Position numbers and translations under genes: made by a program. Below the pieces are notes generated by a model. It did no database searches. It saw nothing but the letters and a program-made list of their open reading frames with translations, and had not been told where the DNA came from. Of a stretch of DNA of 64,000 bases, positions 40,798 through 49,753 are shown one piece after another (the first letter of the stretch is position 1; each line of letters opens with the position of its first letter). This stretch comes from Ancylobacter sp. TS-1 (GTDB taxonomy: Bacteria; Pseudomonadota; Alphaproteobacteria; Rhizobiales; Xanthobacteraceae), in assembly GCF_009223885.1 (NCBI RefSeq), contig NZ_CP045144.1:1-64000 (forward strand), read 5' to 3'.

Positions 40798-41640
40798 ATG
40801 GCGGCGGCGCTGCAACTCGACCGGGTCAGCAAGACCTATGGCGCCATGCGCGCCGTGGACAACGTCTCGATCCTGATCCGGGAGGGCGAGCGCGTGGCGC
40901 TGATCGGCGCCTCGGGCTCCGGCAAGTCGACGCTGATCCGCCTCGCCTCCGGGCTGATCCTGGCCGATGCGCAGGGTAACGGCACCGGCGCGGTGCACGC
41001 CTTCGGCCTCAAGGTACAGGAAGGCGGCCGCCTGGCCTCTGAGGTGCGCGCGGCGCGCCGCAATATCGGCCTCGTCTTCCAGCAGTTCGCACTTGCCGGC
41101 CGGCTCAGCGTCATGACCAACGTGCTGGTCGGCGTGCTCGGCCGGATCAACGTGCTGCGCGGCACGCTCGGCCTGTTCAATGCCGACGAGAAGCGCACAG
41201 CCTATGCCGCACTCGCCGAGGTCGGCATCGCCCAGCACGCCGCCAAGCGTGCCCGCGAGCTTTCCGGCGGCCAGCAGCAGCGCGTCGCCATCGCCCGCGC
41301 GCTGGTGCAGGGCGCCCGCCTCGTGCTCGCCGACGAGCCGATCGCCTCGCTCGACCCCAAGAGCGCCAAGCGGGTGATGGACACGCTGGTGACGCTGAGC
41401 CGCGACCACGGCATCGCGCTGGTCGTGTCGCTGCATCAGGTGGACTACGCCACCGCCTATTTCGACCGCGTCATCGCGATGAATGCCGGGCGCGTCGTGT
41501 TCGACGGCCCCGCCGCGCAGATCAACGCGGCCTTCCTGACCGAGCTCTACGGCGCCAGCGCCGAGGAGCTGATCCTTCCCAGCCAGTTCGTGGTGCCGGT
41601 TCCCGCCGATGCCGCTGCCCCCTCCCAGACCGTTTCCTGA
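40798..41640 (+). CDS. phnC: Phosphonate ABC transporter, ATPase
   Basis: The 280-residue ATP-binding subunit of a phosphonate/phosphate importer. It has Walker A GASGSGKST at about 37-45, the Q-loop FQQFALAGRLSVMTNVLVG, the signature LSGGQQQRVAIARALVQ, and Walker B LVLADEPIASLDP. The NVLVGxLGRIN pattern is typical of PhnC. I start it at the ATG at 40798, preceded by GGCAGGAG; the upstream open frame is promoter sequence. phnD follows by 13 bp. Confidence 0.95.
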   Translation: MAAALQLDRVSKTYGAMRAVDNVSILIREGERVALIGASGSGKSTLIRLASGLILADAQGNGTGAVHAFGLKVQEGGRLASEVRAARRNIGLVFQQFALAGRLSVMTNVLVGVLGRINVLRGTLGLFNADEKRTAYAALAEVGIAQHAAKRARELSGGQQQRVAIARALVQGARLVLADEPIASLDPKSAKRVMDTLVTLSRDHGIALVVSLHQVDYATAYFDRVIAMNAGRVVFDGPAAQINAAFLTELYGASAEELILPSQFVVPVPADAAAPSQTVS

Positions 41641-41653
41641 CAGGAGCACACCC

Positions 41654-42661
41654 ATGAAACGCCTGATCGCCGCCAGCCTCGCGCTGGCCGCCCTCGCGAG
41701 CGCCCCGGCCCGCGCCGCCGAAGAGATCAAGGAACTGAACTTCGGCTTCATCTCGACCGAGTCCTCGGCCAACCTCGCCAAGAGCTTCGAGCCGCTGATC
41801 AAGGACATGGAAAAGGCCATCGGCATTCCGGTGAAGCCCTTCTTCGTCGGCGACTATGCCGGCGTGATCGAGGGCATGCGCTTCAAGAAGGTCGACGTGG
41901 CGTGGTACGGCAACAAGTCGGCCATGGAAGCGGTGGACCGCGCGGGCGGCGAAGTGTTCGTGAAGACCGCCAAGCCGGACGGTTCCTCGGGCTACTACTC
42001 GCTGATCGTCACCAACGTCGACCGCAACGACATCAACGAGCTCAAGGACGTCCTGGACTGCTCGAAGGGCTACAACTTCGGCAATGGCGACCCGAACTCC
42101 ACCTCGGGCTTCTTGGTGCCGAGCTACTACGTCTTCGCGCTGAACAATGTCGACCCGAACAAGTGCTACAAGCGCGTCGTGGCCGGCAACCATGAAGCCA
42201 ACCTGCTGTCGGTCGCCAACAAGCAGGTCGACTTCGCCACCAACAACACCGAGAACGTGTCGCGCCTCCAGTCGACCCGTCCGGCCGAAGCCGCCAAGAT
42301 CAAGGAAGTGTGGCGCTCGCCGCTGATCGCCGGCGACCCGATCGTGTGGCGCAAGGATCTGCCGGCTGACCTCAAGGCCAAGATCTACACCTTCTTCATG
42401 ACCTATGGCCGCAACGGCACGCCGGAAGAGATCGAGCATGCCCGCGCCGTGCTCGCCAAGACCTCGGACGGCTGGGGTCCCTTCCTCGCCTCTTCCGACG
42501 CCCAGCTGATCCCGGTTCGCCAGCTCGAACTGTTCAAGGCCAAGGTCAAGGCCCAGAACGACGACAAGCTCTCGGCTGACGAGAAGGCCGCGAAGATCAA
42601 GGACATCGACGCCAAGCTCGCCGCTCTCGAAGAGCAGCAGAAGAAGCTCCCCAGCATGTGA
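41654..42661 (+). CDS. phnD: Phosphonate ABC transporter, periplasmic binding protein
   Basis: A 335-residue binding protein that captures phosphonates or phosphate esters in the periplasm. The signal peptide KRLIAASLALAALASAPARA is followed by EEIKELNFGFISTESSANLAKSFEPLIKDMEKAIGIPVKPFFVGDYAGVIEGMRF, the PhnD hallmark. AWYGNKSAM and NGDPNSTSGFLVPSYY form the ligand pocket. The start is ATG 41654, with CAGGAG upstream. A strong stem-loop separates it from phnE. Confidence 0.95.
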   Translation: MKRLIAASLALAALASAPARAAEEIKELNFGFISTESSANLAKSFEPLIKDMEKAIGIPVKPFFVGDYAGVIEGMRFKKVDVAWYGNKSAMEAVDRAGGEVFVKTAKPDGSSGYYSLIVTNVDRNDINELKDVLDCSKGYNFGNGDPNSTSGFLVPSYYVFALNNVDPNKCYKRVVAGNHEANLLSVANKQVDFATNNTENVSRLQSTRPAEAAKIKEVWRSPLIAGDPIVWRKDLPADLKAKIYTFFMTYGRNGTPEEIEHARAVLAKTSDGWGPFLASSDAQLIPVRQLELFKAKVKAQNDDKLSADEKAAKIKDIDAKLAALEEQQKKLPSM

Positions 42662-42666
42662 GCTGC

Positions 42667-42692
42667 GACGGGCGGCCTGCGCGCCGCCCGTC
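42667..42692 (+). other. Intercistronic hairpin after phnD
   Basis: GACGGGCGGC-CTGCGC-GCCGCCCGTC, a perfect 10-bp stem 5 bp past phnD, without a T-run. It probably boosts binding-protein mRNA relative to permease mRNA. The 207-bp gap before phnE shows no gene. Confidence 0.65.
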
Positions 42693-42868
42693 CTCTTCCT
42701 CGCGATCCGATCCCGATCCCGGAGCGGCCGACAGGGCCGCCTCCGGGATCGCCGCGAGAGGCGGCCGGCACAGCCCCGCCATCGAGAACCGCCCTCGAAA
42801 TACGCCCTCGGAATCCGCCCTCCTTGCCGCCGCGACGCCGCGGCCGTGCCGACGACAGGGACACCGCC

Positions 42869-43699
42869 ATGTTCGCCACCGAAGCCGAGCGTACCGCCCA
42901 CCGCGCCGCTGAGCGCGCTCTGCCGGCCCCGCCGGTGACGCCGCTCCTCACCCGCCTGACGCGCCTCGCCCTCGGCGCCCTGCTGGTGGTGCTGCTGGTG
43001 TTCTCCTGGCACGAGGCGGAGATGAACCCGGCCCAGCTCATGCGCGACGCCGGCAACATGGCCACCCTCGGCGCCGACTTCCTGCGTCCCGACTTCACCG
43101 ACTGGGACGTCTATCTCAACGCCATGCTGGAAACGCTGGCGATCGCCATCTGGGGCACCCTGCTGGCCGTGATTGTCGGCATCCCCTTCGGCATCCTCTC
43201 GGCCGACAATGTGGTGCCGCGCTGGGTCGCCTTCCCGATCCGCCGGGTGATGGACGCCTGCCGCGCCATCAACGAGCTGGTGTTCGCGCTGATCTTCATC
43301 GCCGCCGTCGGCCTCGGCCCCTTCGCCGGCGTGATGGCGCTGTGGATCCACACCACCGGCGTGATCGCCAAGCTGTTCTCGGAGGCCGTCGAGGCCATCG
43401 ACCCGGCCCCGGTCGAGGGCATTCGCGGCACCGGCGGCACCTGGCTGCAGGAAGTGATCTACGGCGTGCTGCCGCAGGTTCTGCCGCTGTGGATCTCCTA
43501 TGCCCTCTACCGCTTCGAATCCAATGTCCGCTCGGCGACCGTGCTCGGCATCGTCGGCGGCGGCGGCATCGGCATGACCTTCAACGAGACCATGCGCGGC
43601 TTCCTCTACTCGCAGGCCGCCGCGATCCTGATCATCGTGGTGCTGACGGTCTCGGTGCTCGACATGATCAGCCAGCGGGTTCGCAAGCGGTTCATCTGA
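42869..43699 (+). CDS. phnE: Phosphonate ABC transporter, permease
   Basis: A 276-residue inner-membrane permease with about six helices. The PhnE segments [33 protein letters not shown] and the EAA-type loop [53 protein letters not shown] are clear. The start is the ATG at 42869, with GACAGGGA upstream. It ends the phnCDE unit at a terminator. No C-P lyase genes are in the window, so substrate use depends on genes elsewhere. Confidence 0.95.
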   Translation: MFATEAERTAHRAAERALPAPPVTPLLTRLTRLALGALLVVLLVFSWHEAEMNPAQLMRDAGNMATLGADFLRPDFTDWDVYLNAMLETLAIAIWGTLLAVIVGIPFGILSADNVVPRWVAFPIRRVMDACRAINELVFALIFIAAVGLGPFAGVMALWIHTTGVIAKLFSEAVEAIDPAPVEGIRGTGGTWLQEVIYGVLPQVLPLWISYALYRFESNVRSATVLGIVGGGGIGMTFNETMRGFLYSQAAAILIIVVLTVSVLDMISQRVRKRFI

Positions 43700-43750
43700 G
43701 CCTTTCAGGACGCCGTCCCGGCCTGCCGGGGCGGCCGACGCACGAGACGC

Positions 43751-43780
43751 GGCGCGGACGGGATCGTCCGCGCCTTTTTT
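43751..43780 (+). terminator. Rho-independent terminator after phnE
   Basis: GGCGCGGACG-GGAT-CGTCCGCGCC stem-loop followed by six T residues. Confidence 0.92.
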
Positions 43781-43909
43781 CGTTTCGCACGGCGCGCGCC
43801 CGCCGGGCGGAAAATGGCGCACAAGCTCTCCAAACATTAATGTCGCGGTCACCGTCCCGCCAGCATCGGCCGGCTCATATGGCCGTTCCGCCCCACCGGA
43901 GTCGCTCCC

Positions 43910-45652
43910 TTGCGTGCCATCCTCTCGCTCCTCGCCGATGTCTGGCGGCTGTCCATTCCCTATTTCCGCGGTGAAGACCGCTGGCGCGGCCTCGCGCTGC
44001 TGGGGGCGGTGGTCGCCATGGAGGTGGCCTGGGTCTTCGCCTCCGTGATGGTCAACAAGTGGAACGCCGTCTTCTACGACGCGATCCAGGAGAAGGACTA
44101 TGCGGCCTTCACCCGCCAGCTCTGGATTTTCGCCTTCATCGCGGCGGGCGCGATCACGGTCGCCGTCTATCAGGTCTATCTGCGCCAGTGGCTGGAGATA
44201 CGCTGGCGCAACTGGATGACCGAGAAGTACCTCTCCGCCTGGCTCGCCAACCAGACGCACTACCGGATGCGGCTGAAGGGCGACATGGCCGACAACCCCG
44301 ACCAGCGCATCGCCGAGGACATCCGCAGCTACATCGCGCAGACCATCAGCCTGTTTCTGGGCCTGCTCAACGCGGTGATGACGCTGTGCTCCTTCGCCGT
44401 CATCCTGTGGGGCCTGTCGGGTGGCTTCTCGTTCAACCTGTTCGGCGGAAGCTGGACCATCCCCGGCTATCTCGTCTGGGCCGCCTTCGCCTATGCGGCG
44501 GCCGGCACGCTGCTGGCCCATCTCATCGGCCGGGTGCTGGTGAAGCTGAACTTCGACCAGCAGCGCTTCGAGGCGGATTACCGCGTCGAACTGGTGCGCG
44601 TGCGCGAGAATGGCGAGCAGATCGCGCTGATGAGCGGCGAGCCGGTGGAGCGCGGGCGCCTGCTCTCGCGCTTCGCCCATGTGGTGCACAATTACTGGGG
44701 CATCATGATCGCGCAGAAGCGGCTGACCTGGTTCACCGCCGGCTACAGCCAGCTCTCGGTGATCTTCCCCTTCGTGGTGGTCTCGCCGGCCTATTTCGCC
44801 GGCACCATCCAGCTCGGCCAGCTCATGCAGACCGGCTCGGCCTTCGGGCAGGTGCAGGGCTCCTTCTCCTTCTTCATCGGCGCCTATGCCACGCTCGCCG
44901 ACTGGAAATCGGTGGTCGACCGTCTGGTCGGCTTCGAGCGCTCGGTGCAGATGACGCAGGCCGAGGCGCTGCAGAGCGAGTTCCGCGAGGCGCCGGCGGT
45001 GACGGCCGACGCGCCGCTCGCCCTCGCGCAGATGGAGGTGCGCCTGCCGGACGGGCGCGCGCTGCTCACCGTCGACGATTTCGATGTCCGGCGCGGCGAG
45101 CGGGTGCTGCTCACCGGGCCCTCGGGAAGCGGCAAGAGCACGCTGCTGCGCGCCATTGCCGGCATCTGGCCCTATGGCCACGGGCAGATCGCCCTGGCAC
45201 CGGGCGCCCGCATGCTGACGCTGCCGCAGCGTCCCTACCTGCCCATCGGCTCGCTGCGCGGCGCGCTCGCCTATCCCGACCCGATCGGCCGGCACGAGGA
45301 CGAGGAACTGCGCCTCGCGCTGGAGGCGGTCGGCCTGGCCGGCTTCGCCGGGCGGCTCGACGAGCGGGCGCTGTGGCCGGCGGTGATGTCGGGCGGCGAG
45401 CAGCAGCGCCTCGCGGTCGCCCGCGCTCTGCTGATCAAGCCGGACGTGCTGCTGCTGGACGAAGCGACCTCGGCGCTCGACGAGCCGGGCGAGGCGGCAC
45501 TCTACCGCCTGCTGCGCGAGCGCCTGCCGGCGGCGGCGATCCTGTCGATCGGCCACCGCTCGACGCTGCGGGAACTGCACGAGCGCCATATCGAGCTGCA
45601 CCGCAGCGGCGACGGGCCGGCGACGCTGGAGGGAGTTCCGGCGGGCGCCTGA
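43910..45652 (+). CDS. ABC transporter, fused membrane/ATPase (SbmA/BacA-like, YddA type)
   Basis: A 580-residue half-transporter. The membrane domain (about 1-330) belongs to the SbmA/BacA-like family ([56 protein letters not shown]). It is fused to an ATPase with Walker [18 protein letters not shown], signature [16 protein letters not shown] and Walker [14 protein letters not shown]. Related proteins move peptides, cobalamin or acyl-CoA-like compounds; the substrate here is unknown. The start appears to be TTG at 43910, with no better ATG nearby. It stands alone between phnE and the CLC gene. Confidence 0.9.
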   Translation: MRAILSLLADVWRLSIPYFRGEDRWRGLALLGAVVAMEVAWVFASVMVNKWNAVFYDAIQEKDYAAFTRQLWIFAFIAAGAITVAVYQVYLRQWLEIRWRNWMTEKYLSAWLANQTHYRMRLKGDMADNPDQRIAEDIRSYIAQTISLFLGLLNAVMTLCSFAVILWGLSGGFSFNLFGGSWTIPGYLVWAAFAYAAAGTLLAHLIGRVLVKLNFDQQRFEADYRVELVRVRENGEQIALMSGEPVERGRLLSRFAHVVHNYWGIMIAQKRLTWFTAGYSQLSVIFPFVVVSPAYFAGTIQLGQLMQTGSAFGQVQGSFSFFIGAYATLADWKSVVDRLVGFERSVQMTQAEALQSEFREAPAVTADAPLALAQMEVRLPDGRALLTVDDFDVRRGERVLLTGPSGSGKSTLLRAIAGIWPYGHGQIALAPGARMLTLPQRPYLPIGSLRGALAYPDPIGRHEDEELRLALEAVGLAGFAGRLDERALWPAVMSGGEQQRLAVARALLIKPDVLLLDEATSALDEPGEAALYRLLRERLPAAAILSIGHRSTLRELHERHIELHRSGDGPATLEGVPAGA

Positions 45653-45675
45653 GCCGGGCGGCTAAACCGGGCGGC

Positions 45676-46977
45676 TCAGCGCGAGGCGGCGGCGCGGCCC
45701 TCCGCCTCGATCGCCAGCGTGCGTTCCAGCAGGATCTCGTAGATCGGGCGTCCGCCCAGCGCCAGCGAGGTCATGTTGGAGAAGATGGCGGTGATCATCA
45801 CCGGCACCAGCACCGCATAGGCGCCGGTGAGTTCGAGCACCAGCACCATGCCGACCATCGGCGCGCCGATGGTGGAGGCGAACAGCCCGCTCATGGCTGC
45901 GATGGCGAAGGCGGCGTGCCCGTGCTCGGGCAGCGCCGTCACGCTCTCGATGGCGGTGCCGTAGCAGAGGCCGATGGTGGTGGCGAGGGCGAGGATGGGC
46001 GCGAAGATGCCGCCGGCGACGCCGGTGGAATAGCTCGCCATCGTCATGACGAAGCGCAGCAGCACGATGACCGCCAGCATGGCCAGCGGCAGCCCTTCCT
46101 TGGTCAGTTGCACGGCCAGCAGTTCGCCGCCTTGCGTCGCCTCCGGCCGCACGAAGATCAGCACGCCGACGACGAGGCCGACCACGGCCGGGAAGATGTA
46201 GAAGGAGGTGCGCTGGCCGAGCCGGCGTACATGGTCAAGCGACCAGACCAGCGTGCGGTTGAAGACGACGCCGACCACGCCGAGGACGGCGCCCAGCACC
46301 ATGAAGGCCGGCAGCCAGCCATAGGGGATGGCCGAGGCTTCCAGCAGCATGTAAGGCCGGTTGCCGGTCAGGTACTCGGTGACGATGGCGCTGGCGATGG
46401 AGGCGAGCACGACGGCGATGTAGCTGCGCGAGGAATAGGGAAACTGCCGGCGGGTTTCCTCGATGACGAAGAGCACCGCCGCCAGCGGCGCGTTGAACGC
46501 CGCCGCGAGGCCCGCCGCGCCGCCCGCTGCGAGCATCGCCCGCATGTCCTCGGACGGCCATTTCATCAGGTCGGAGGCCGCCTTGGCGACCGAGGCGCCG
46601 ATATGGATGGTGGGGCCCTCGCGGCCGAGCACCATGCCGGAGGACAGCGAGAGGAAGCCGCCGACGAACTTCACCGGCAGCACGCGGTGCCAGCGCACCT
46701 CGCGCAGCCCTTCCATCGCGCCCTCGATCTCCGGCACGCCGGAGCCGCTGGCTTCCGGGGCGAAGCGGCGCACCAGCCAGAGCGCGGTGAGGGTCATGGC
46801 GGCGGCGACCAGCGCGCCGGCGGCGTAGAGCGCGACGCCGTCGAGCTGGAGAGTCCCGTGCAGGAAGGCGGGCCAGGCGGCGGTGAAGGTCTCGACGCCG
46901 ACATGCAGGCCGGAGCCGAGCACGCCGACGATCGCGCCGACCAGTATCGCCACCGCGTGATACGGCACATTGCTCAT
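45676..46977 (-). CDS. CLC-family chloride/proton antiporter
   Basis: A 433-residue CLC protein with the selectivity motifs GSGVPEIEG, GREGPTIHIGA (containing the external gating glutamate) and GVAGGIFAPILALA. The FNAPLAAVLFVIEE segment retains the internal proton-path glutamate, and GRPIYEILLERT aligns with the chloride-coordinating tyrosine region. Together these indicate a Cl-/H+ exchanger rather than a passive channel. I start at the ATG at 46977 (MSNVPYHAVAIL). It converges with the ABC transporter gene. Confidence 0.93.
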   Translation of the reverse strand: MSNVPYHAVAILVGAIVGVLGSGLHVGVETFTAAWPAFLHGTLQLDGVALYAAGALVAAAMTLTALWLVRRFAPEASGSGVPEIEGAMEGLREVRWHRVLPVKFVGGFLSLSSGMVLGREGPTIHIGASVAKAASDLMKWPSEDMRAMLAAGGAAGLAAAFNAPLAAVLFVIEETRRQFPYSSRSYIAVVLASIASAIVTEYLTGNRPYMLLEASAIPYGWLPAFMVLGAVLGVVGVVFNRTLVWSLDHVRRLGQRTSFYIFPAVVGLVVGVLIFVRPEATQGGELLAVQLTKEGLPLAMLAVIVLLRFVMTMASYSTGVAGGIFAPILALATTIGLCYGTAIESVTALPEHGHAAFAIAAMSGLFASTIGAPMVGMVLVLELTGAYAVLVPVMITAIFSNMTSLALGGRPIYEILLERTLAIEAEGRAAASR

Positions 46978-47054
46978 GCCTGCCCCTCTGCGTCCCTGCT
47001 GCCCCCGCATCGGTTAGCATCGCTGGGCGGGGATCGGAAGGTTTCATGAGCAAC

Positions 47055-47133
47055 GTCATCCCCGGGCTCGACCCGGGGATCCACGGTCTGGTCGCCAGAA
47101 GGCGTGGATGGCCGGGCCAGGCCCGGCCATGAC
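47055..47133. repeat. Dispersed intergenic palindromic repeat
   Basis: Starts GTCATCCCCGGGCTCGACCC and ends with the inverted partner GGCCGGGCCAGGCCCGGCCA + TGAC. It lies in the gap between the CLC gene and the ThiY-like gene, near the 3' end of the latter. Same family as the elements at 31910 and 48447. Confidence 0.8.
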
Positions 47134-47150
47134 GGGGTGAGTGGCGGCGT

Positions 47151-48101
47151 CTACGGCAGCGTCGGCGCGTAGACCGAGACCGGCTCGACCTTGTCGATCA
47201 GGCCGTGGCTTTTCATGAAGTCGCCGAAGCGGGCGTAGCGGCCGGAATCGAGCGCCGCCGGGGCATGGGCGAAGCGGCGCAGCGTGTCGGCCCAGGCGGT
47301 GCGGTTGAGCTCGTCGTCGAGCTTCGGATTCGCCTTCACGAACACTTCCCAGGCGTCCTGCGGGTGGTTGAGGATGTAGATAGTGGCGTCCTCGACGGCG
47401 GCCAGGAAGGCTTTGAGGCGCGGGTCGCCGATCTTGTCCTTGTGGGTGACATAGATCAGCTCGTCGAAGACCGGCACGCCGTGCTCCTCGGGGAAGAAGG
47501 CCAGCCCCTCCTTGCCCTCCAGCCGGATCTGGGTGAGCTCGAAATTGCGGTAGGCGCCGATCACCGCGTCGACCTTGCCGGCGACGAGGGCGGGGGAGAG
47601 CGCGAAATTGACGTTGATCATCGTCACGTCGGAGGGCTTGAGCCCGGCGCTCGCCAGCATGGTGCCGAGCAGCGCGTCCTCCAGCCCCGCCACCGAATAG
47701 CCCACCGTCTTGCCCTTGAGGTCGGCGATCGACTTGATCGGACCGTCCTTCAGCACCACCAGCGCGGTGAGCGGGGTCGACACCAGCGTGCCGAAGCGCA
47801 CCAGCGGCAGGCCCTCCTTGACCGAGAGATAGAGGCTCGGCTGGTAGCTCACCGCGATCTCCGCCTGACCGGCGGCGACGAGGCGCGGCGGGGCGGACGG
47901 ATCGGCCGGCGCGACGAGTTCGACGTCGAGGCCGTGCGCTTTGAAGAAGCCTTTCTCCTGCGCCACGATCAGCGGGGCGTGGTCGGGGTTGACGTACCAG
48001 TCGAGCAGGACGGTGAGCTTGTCGGCGGCCGCCGCCGGGGCAAGCCCGAGCGCGAGGGCCATGAGGATGCCGCCGGTGCGCGCGGCAAGGTTCTTCAGCA
48101 T
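47151..48101 (-). CDS. NMT1/THI5-like periplasmic binding protein (thiamine-precursor uptake)
   Basis: A 316-residue exported binding protein. The signal peptide (GGILMALALGLAPAAAA) precedes DKLTVLLDWYVNPDHAPLIVAQEKGFFKAHGLDVELVAPADPSAPPRLVAAGQAEIAVSYQPSLY, the NMT1/THI5-like core used by ThiY for formylaminopyrimidine, a thiamine-pyrimidine precursor. A TPP riboswitch and an SD-masking hairpin precede it, strongly supporting a thiamine role. The start at 48101 follows GGGAGGAG. The matching permease may be the gene at 50739; no ATPase is adjacent. Confidence 0.88.
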   Translation of the reverse strand: MLKNLAARTGGILMALALGLAPAAAADKLTVLLDWYVNPDHAPLIVAQEKGFFKAHGLDVELVAPADPSAPPRLVAAGQAEIAVSYQPSLYLSVKEGLPLVRFGTLVSTPLTALVVLKDGPIKSIADLKGKTVGYSVAGLEDALLGTMLASAGLKPSDVTMINVNFALSPALVAGKVDAVIGAYRNFELTQIRLEGKEGLAFFPEEHGVPVFDELIYVTHKDKIGDPRLKAFLAAVEDATIYILNHPQDAWEVFVKANPKLDDELNRTAWADTLRRFAHAPAALDSGRYARFGDFMKSHGLIDKVEPVSVYAPTLP

Positions 48102-48102
48102 T

Positions 48103-48126
48103 GGATCTCCTCCCTTGTGGAGATCC
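48103..48126 (-). promoter_or_regulatory. Shine-Dalgarno-sequestering hairpin before the ThiY-like gene
   Basis: On the minus strand, GGATCTCC-ACAAGGGA-GGAGATCC forms a perfect 8-bp stem ending 1 base before the start codon. The ribosome-binding GGGAGGAG (plus-strand 48107-48114) lies partly in its loop and partly in its 3' arm. It fits as the expression platform of the upstream TPP riboswitch. Confidence 0.7.
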
Positions 48127-48192
48127 GGCACATGAGCTTTCGGGGGAAATCCGGCTCGGGTCCGCGCGGCTCGCGTGGCTTCCCGCCGTCGT

Positions 48193-48291
48193 TCCGTCCC
48201 TTCGCCGGCATGACCCGGATCAGGTTCAAAGGGTCTGGCGGCTGCCATCTCAGCCCCTTCGGCCATAAAGGCCGGCGGGACACCCCTCGGA
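48193..48291 (-). promoter_or_regulatory. TPP riboswitch (THI box)
   Basis: Read on the minus strand it has the aptamer core in order: GGGGTGTCCC, GGGGCTGAGAT, ACCCTTTGAACCTGATCC, GGGTCATGCCGGCGAAGGGA. CTGAGA, the pyrimidine-sensor helix, and GCGAAGGGA, the pyrophosphate sensor, are both intact. It lies about 90 nt upstream of the ThiY-like gene. When TPP is abundant expression should fall, probably at translation through the SD hairpin. Confidence 0.95.
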
Positions 48292-48362
48292 CACGGCAAG
48301 GCTAGCATCGCTGGCATGCCACGGCAATCAGGCGGGTGGGGGTGGGGGATTCCGGCGGACAA

Positions 48363-48398
48363 GCGATCCCGGATCGGCCTCCGGCCGTCCGGGATGAC
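48363..48398. repeat. Inverted copy of the 20747 repeat
   Basis: The reverse complement of these 36 bp is identical, by eye, to 20747-20782. It lies upstream of the riboswitch, in the gap before the YcaQ-like gene's 3' end; the rest of that gap is repeat sequence and shows no gene. Confidence 0.8.
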
Positions 48399-48446
48399 AA
48401 TGAAGCGAACGTGCCGTCATCCCGGCCGCAGGACATCCTCGCCGCC

Positions 48447-48530
48447 CTCATGCCCGGGCTTGACCCGGGCACCCAGAGTCCGGGTGTGCGGCCCAAAGGT
48501 CTGGATCCCCGGGTCAAGCCCGGCGATGAG
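48447..48530. repeat. Dispersed intergenic palindromic repeat
   Basis: Bounded by CTCATGCCCGGGCTTGACCC and the inverted partner CCCCGGGTCAAGCCCGGCGATGAG (split here as CCCCGGGTCAAGC + CCGGCGATGAG). It ends just past the 3' end of the YcaQ-like gene. Same family as 31910 and 47055. Confidence 0.8.
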
Positions 48531-48553
48531 GGGCGTTTCGAGCGGCGCCGCGT

Positions 48554-49753
48554 CTACTCGCCCCGCCAGCCGTCGAGATAGACGGTGCGCTCCACCCCGG
48601 CGAAGCGGCCGAGGCGGGCGAGTTCCGCGTCGAGCGCGTCGAGCCGGCCGCCGGAGGCGCGCACGCCCGGCTCCAGCCACAGCCGGCGCACGTCGAGCGT
48701 GCCGGCCTTGCGGTCCGCCTTCATGTCGATGCGCCCGATCATCCGGTCGCCTTCCAACAGCGGGAAGACGTAGTAGCCATAGACCCGCTTGGGCGCCGGC
48801 ACGAAGACCTCGATGCGGTAGTTGAAGCCGAACAGCCGTTCCGCCCGGTTGCGGTCGCGCAGCAGCGGGTCGAACGGGCTCAGCACCCGCAGCCGCGCGG
48901 GCGGGGCGGGCAGCGCGTCGAAGGCGGTCGCGGCATCGGCAAAGGCGTGCGAGGCGCGCGGGCGCCCGTCCGCCCCGGTGAGCAGGACCGGCACCAGCCG
49001 GTCGCGGGCGGCCTCGACCCAGCGCCGCGCCTCCTCCGGCGTGATCAGGCCCCAGAAGGCGGCGATCTCGCCCGAGGTGGCAAAGCCCAGCCGTTCCAGC
49101 GCCGATGTGCAGGCCCAGTCGACAAAGGCCTCCTCCGACACCTCGCCGGCGAAATGGCGGGACGGGATGACCCGCTCGGTGAGGTCGTAGACCTTCTGGA
49201 AGCCCTCGCGCCCGGCGATGGCGAGCGCGCCGGTGCGCCAGTGATATTCGAGCGCCGTCTTCTCCGGGTGCCAGTTCCACCAGCCGCCGGGCTGGCGCTT
49301 GCCCTCGCCCGGCTCCTGCTCGAAGTCGCGCGCCATCAACGGGCCCTCGCGGCGCACGCGCTCCAGCACGTGGTCGACATAGCTCTCGAAGCCGTTCTCG
49401 TGCCAGGAGCGCCAGCGCTCGGCCAGCGTCGCGCGGGCGCGGGCGAAGCGGTGCTTCCAGTAGGGGAACAGGTTCGCCGGGACGATGGCGGCGTCGTGCG
49501 TCCAGTGCTCGAACAGCGCGCCGTCCTTCTCCAGCAGCGCGGTAAGGTGCTCGCGCTTGTAGCTCGGGTTGCGGGCGAAGAGGATGTGATGATGCGCGCG
49601 CTCGACGGTGGCGATGCTGTCGACCTGCACGAAGCCGAGATCGTCGATCAGCTCCAGCAGTCCCGCCCGGCTCATCGCGCCGCGCGGCCGGCTGAGCTGC
49701 TGCCGGGCGAGGAAGATGCGGCGGGCCCCGGCATTGGAGAGGACGAGGCTCAC
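48554..49753 (-). CDS. YcaQ-like winged-helix DNA-repair glycosylase family protein
   Basis: A 399-residue protein of the HTH_42/YcaQ (AlkX) family. Some members are DNA glycosylases that unhook interstrand crosslinks. Matching segments include SRPRGAMSRAGLLELIDDLGFVQVDSIATVERAHHHILFARN at the N-terminus, HEKTALEYHWRTGALAIAGREGFQKVYDL in the middle and FGFNYRIEVFVPAPKRVYGYYVFPLLEGDRMIGRIDMKADR near the C-terminus. It overlaps the upstream GGDEF gene by 4 bp, so the two are translationally coupled. Activity is inferred from the family. Confidence 0.87.
   Translation of the reverse strand: MSLVLSNAGARRIFLARQQLSRPRGAMSRAGLLELIDDLGFVQVDSIATVERAHHHILFARNPSYKREHLTALLEKDGALFEHWTHDAAIVPANLFPYWKHRFARARATLAERWRSWHENGFESYVDHVLERVRREGPLMARDFEQEPGEGKRQPGGWWNWHPEKTALEYHWRTGALAIAGREGFQKVYDLTERVIPSRHFAGEVSEEAFVDWACTSALERLGFATSGEIAAFWGLITPEEARRWVEAARDRLVPVLLTGADGRPRASHAFADAATAFDALPAPPARLRVLSPFDPLLRDRNRAERLFGFNYRIEVFVPAPKRVYGYYVFPLLEGDRMIGRIDMKADRKAGTLDVRRLWLEPGVRASGGRLDALDAELARLGRFAGVERTVYLDGWRGE

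Noticed and set aside
41522..45601. A 1359-codon open frame on the minus strand
   Set aside because: It runs antisense to phnD, phnE and the SbmA-like transporter gene. High G+C third positions create long antisense frames; the translation is low-complexity Arg/Gly/His-rich with no family resemblance.
48302..48553. A short gene between the TPP riboswitch and the YcaQ-like gene
   Set aside because: The interval is made of palindromic repeat copies; frames in it are by-products of the repeats.
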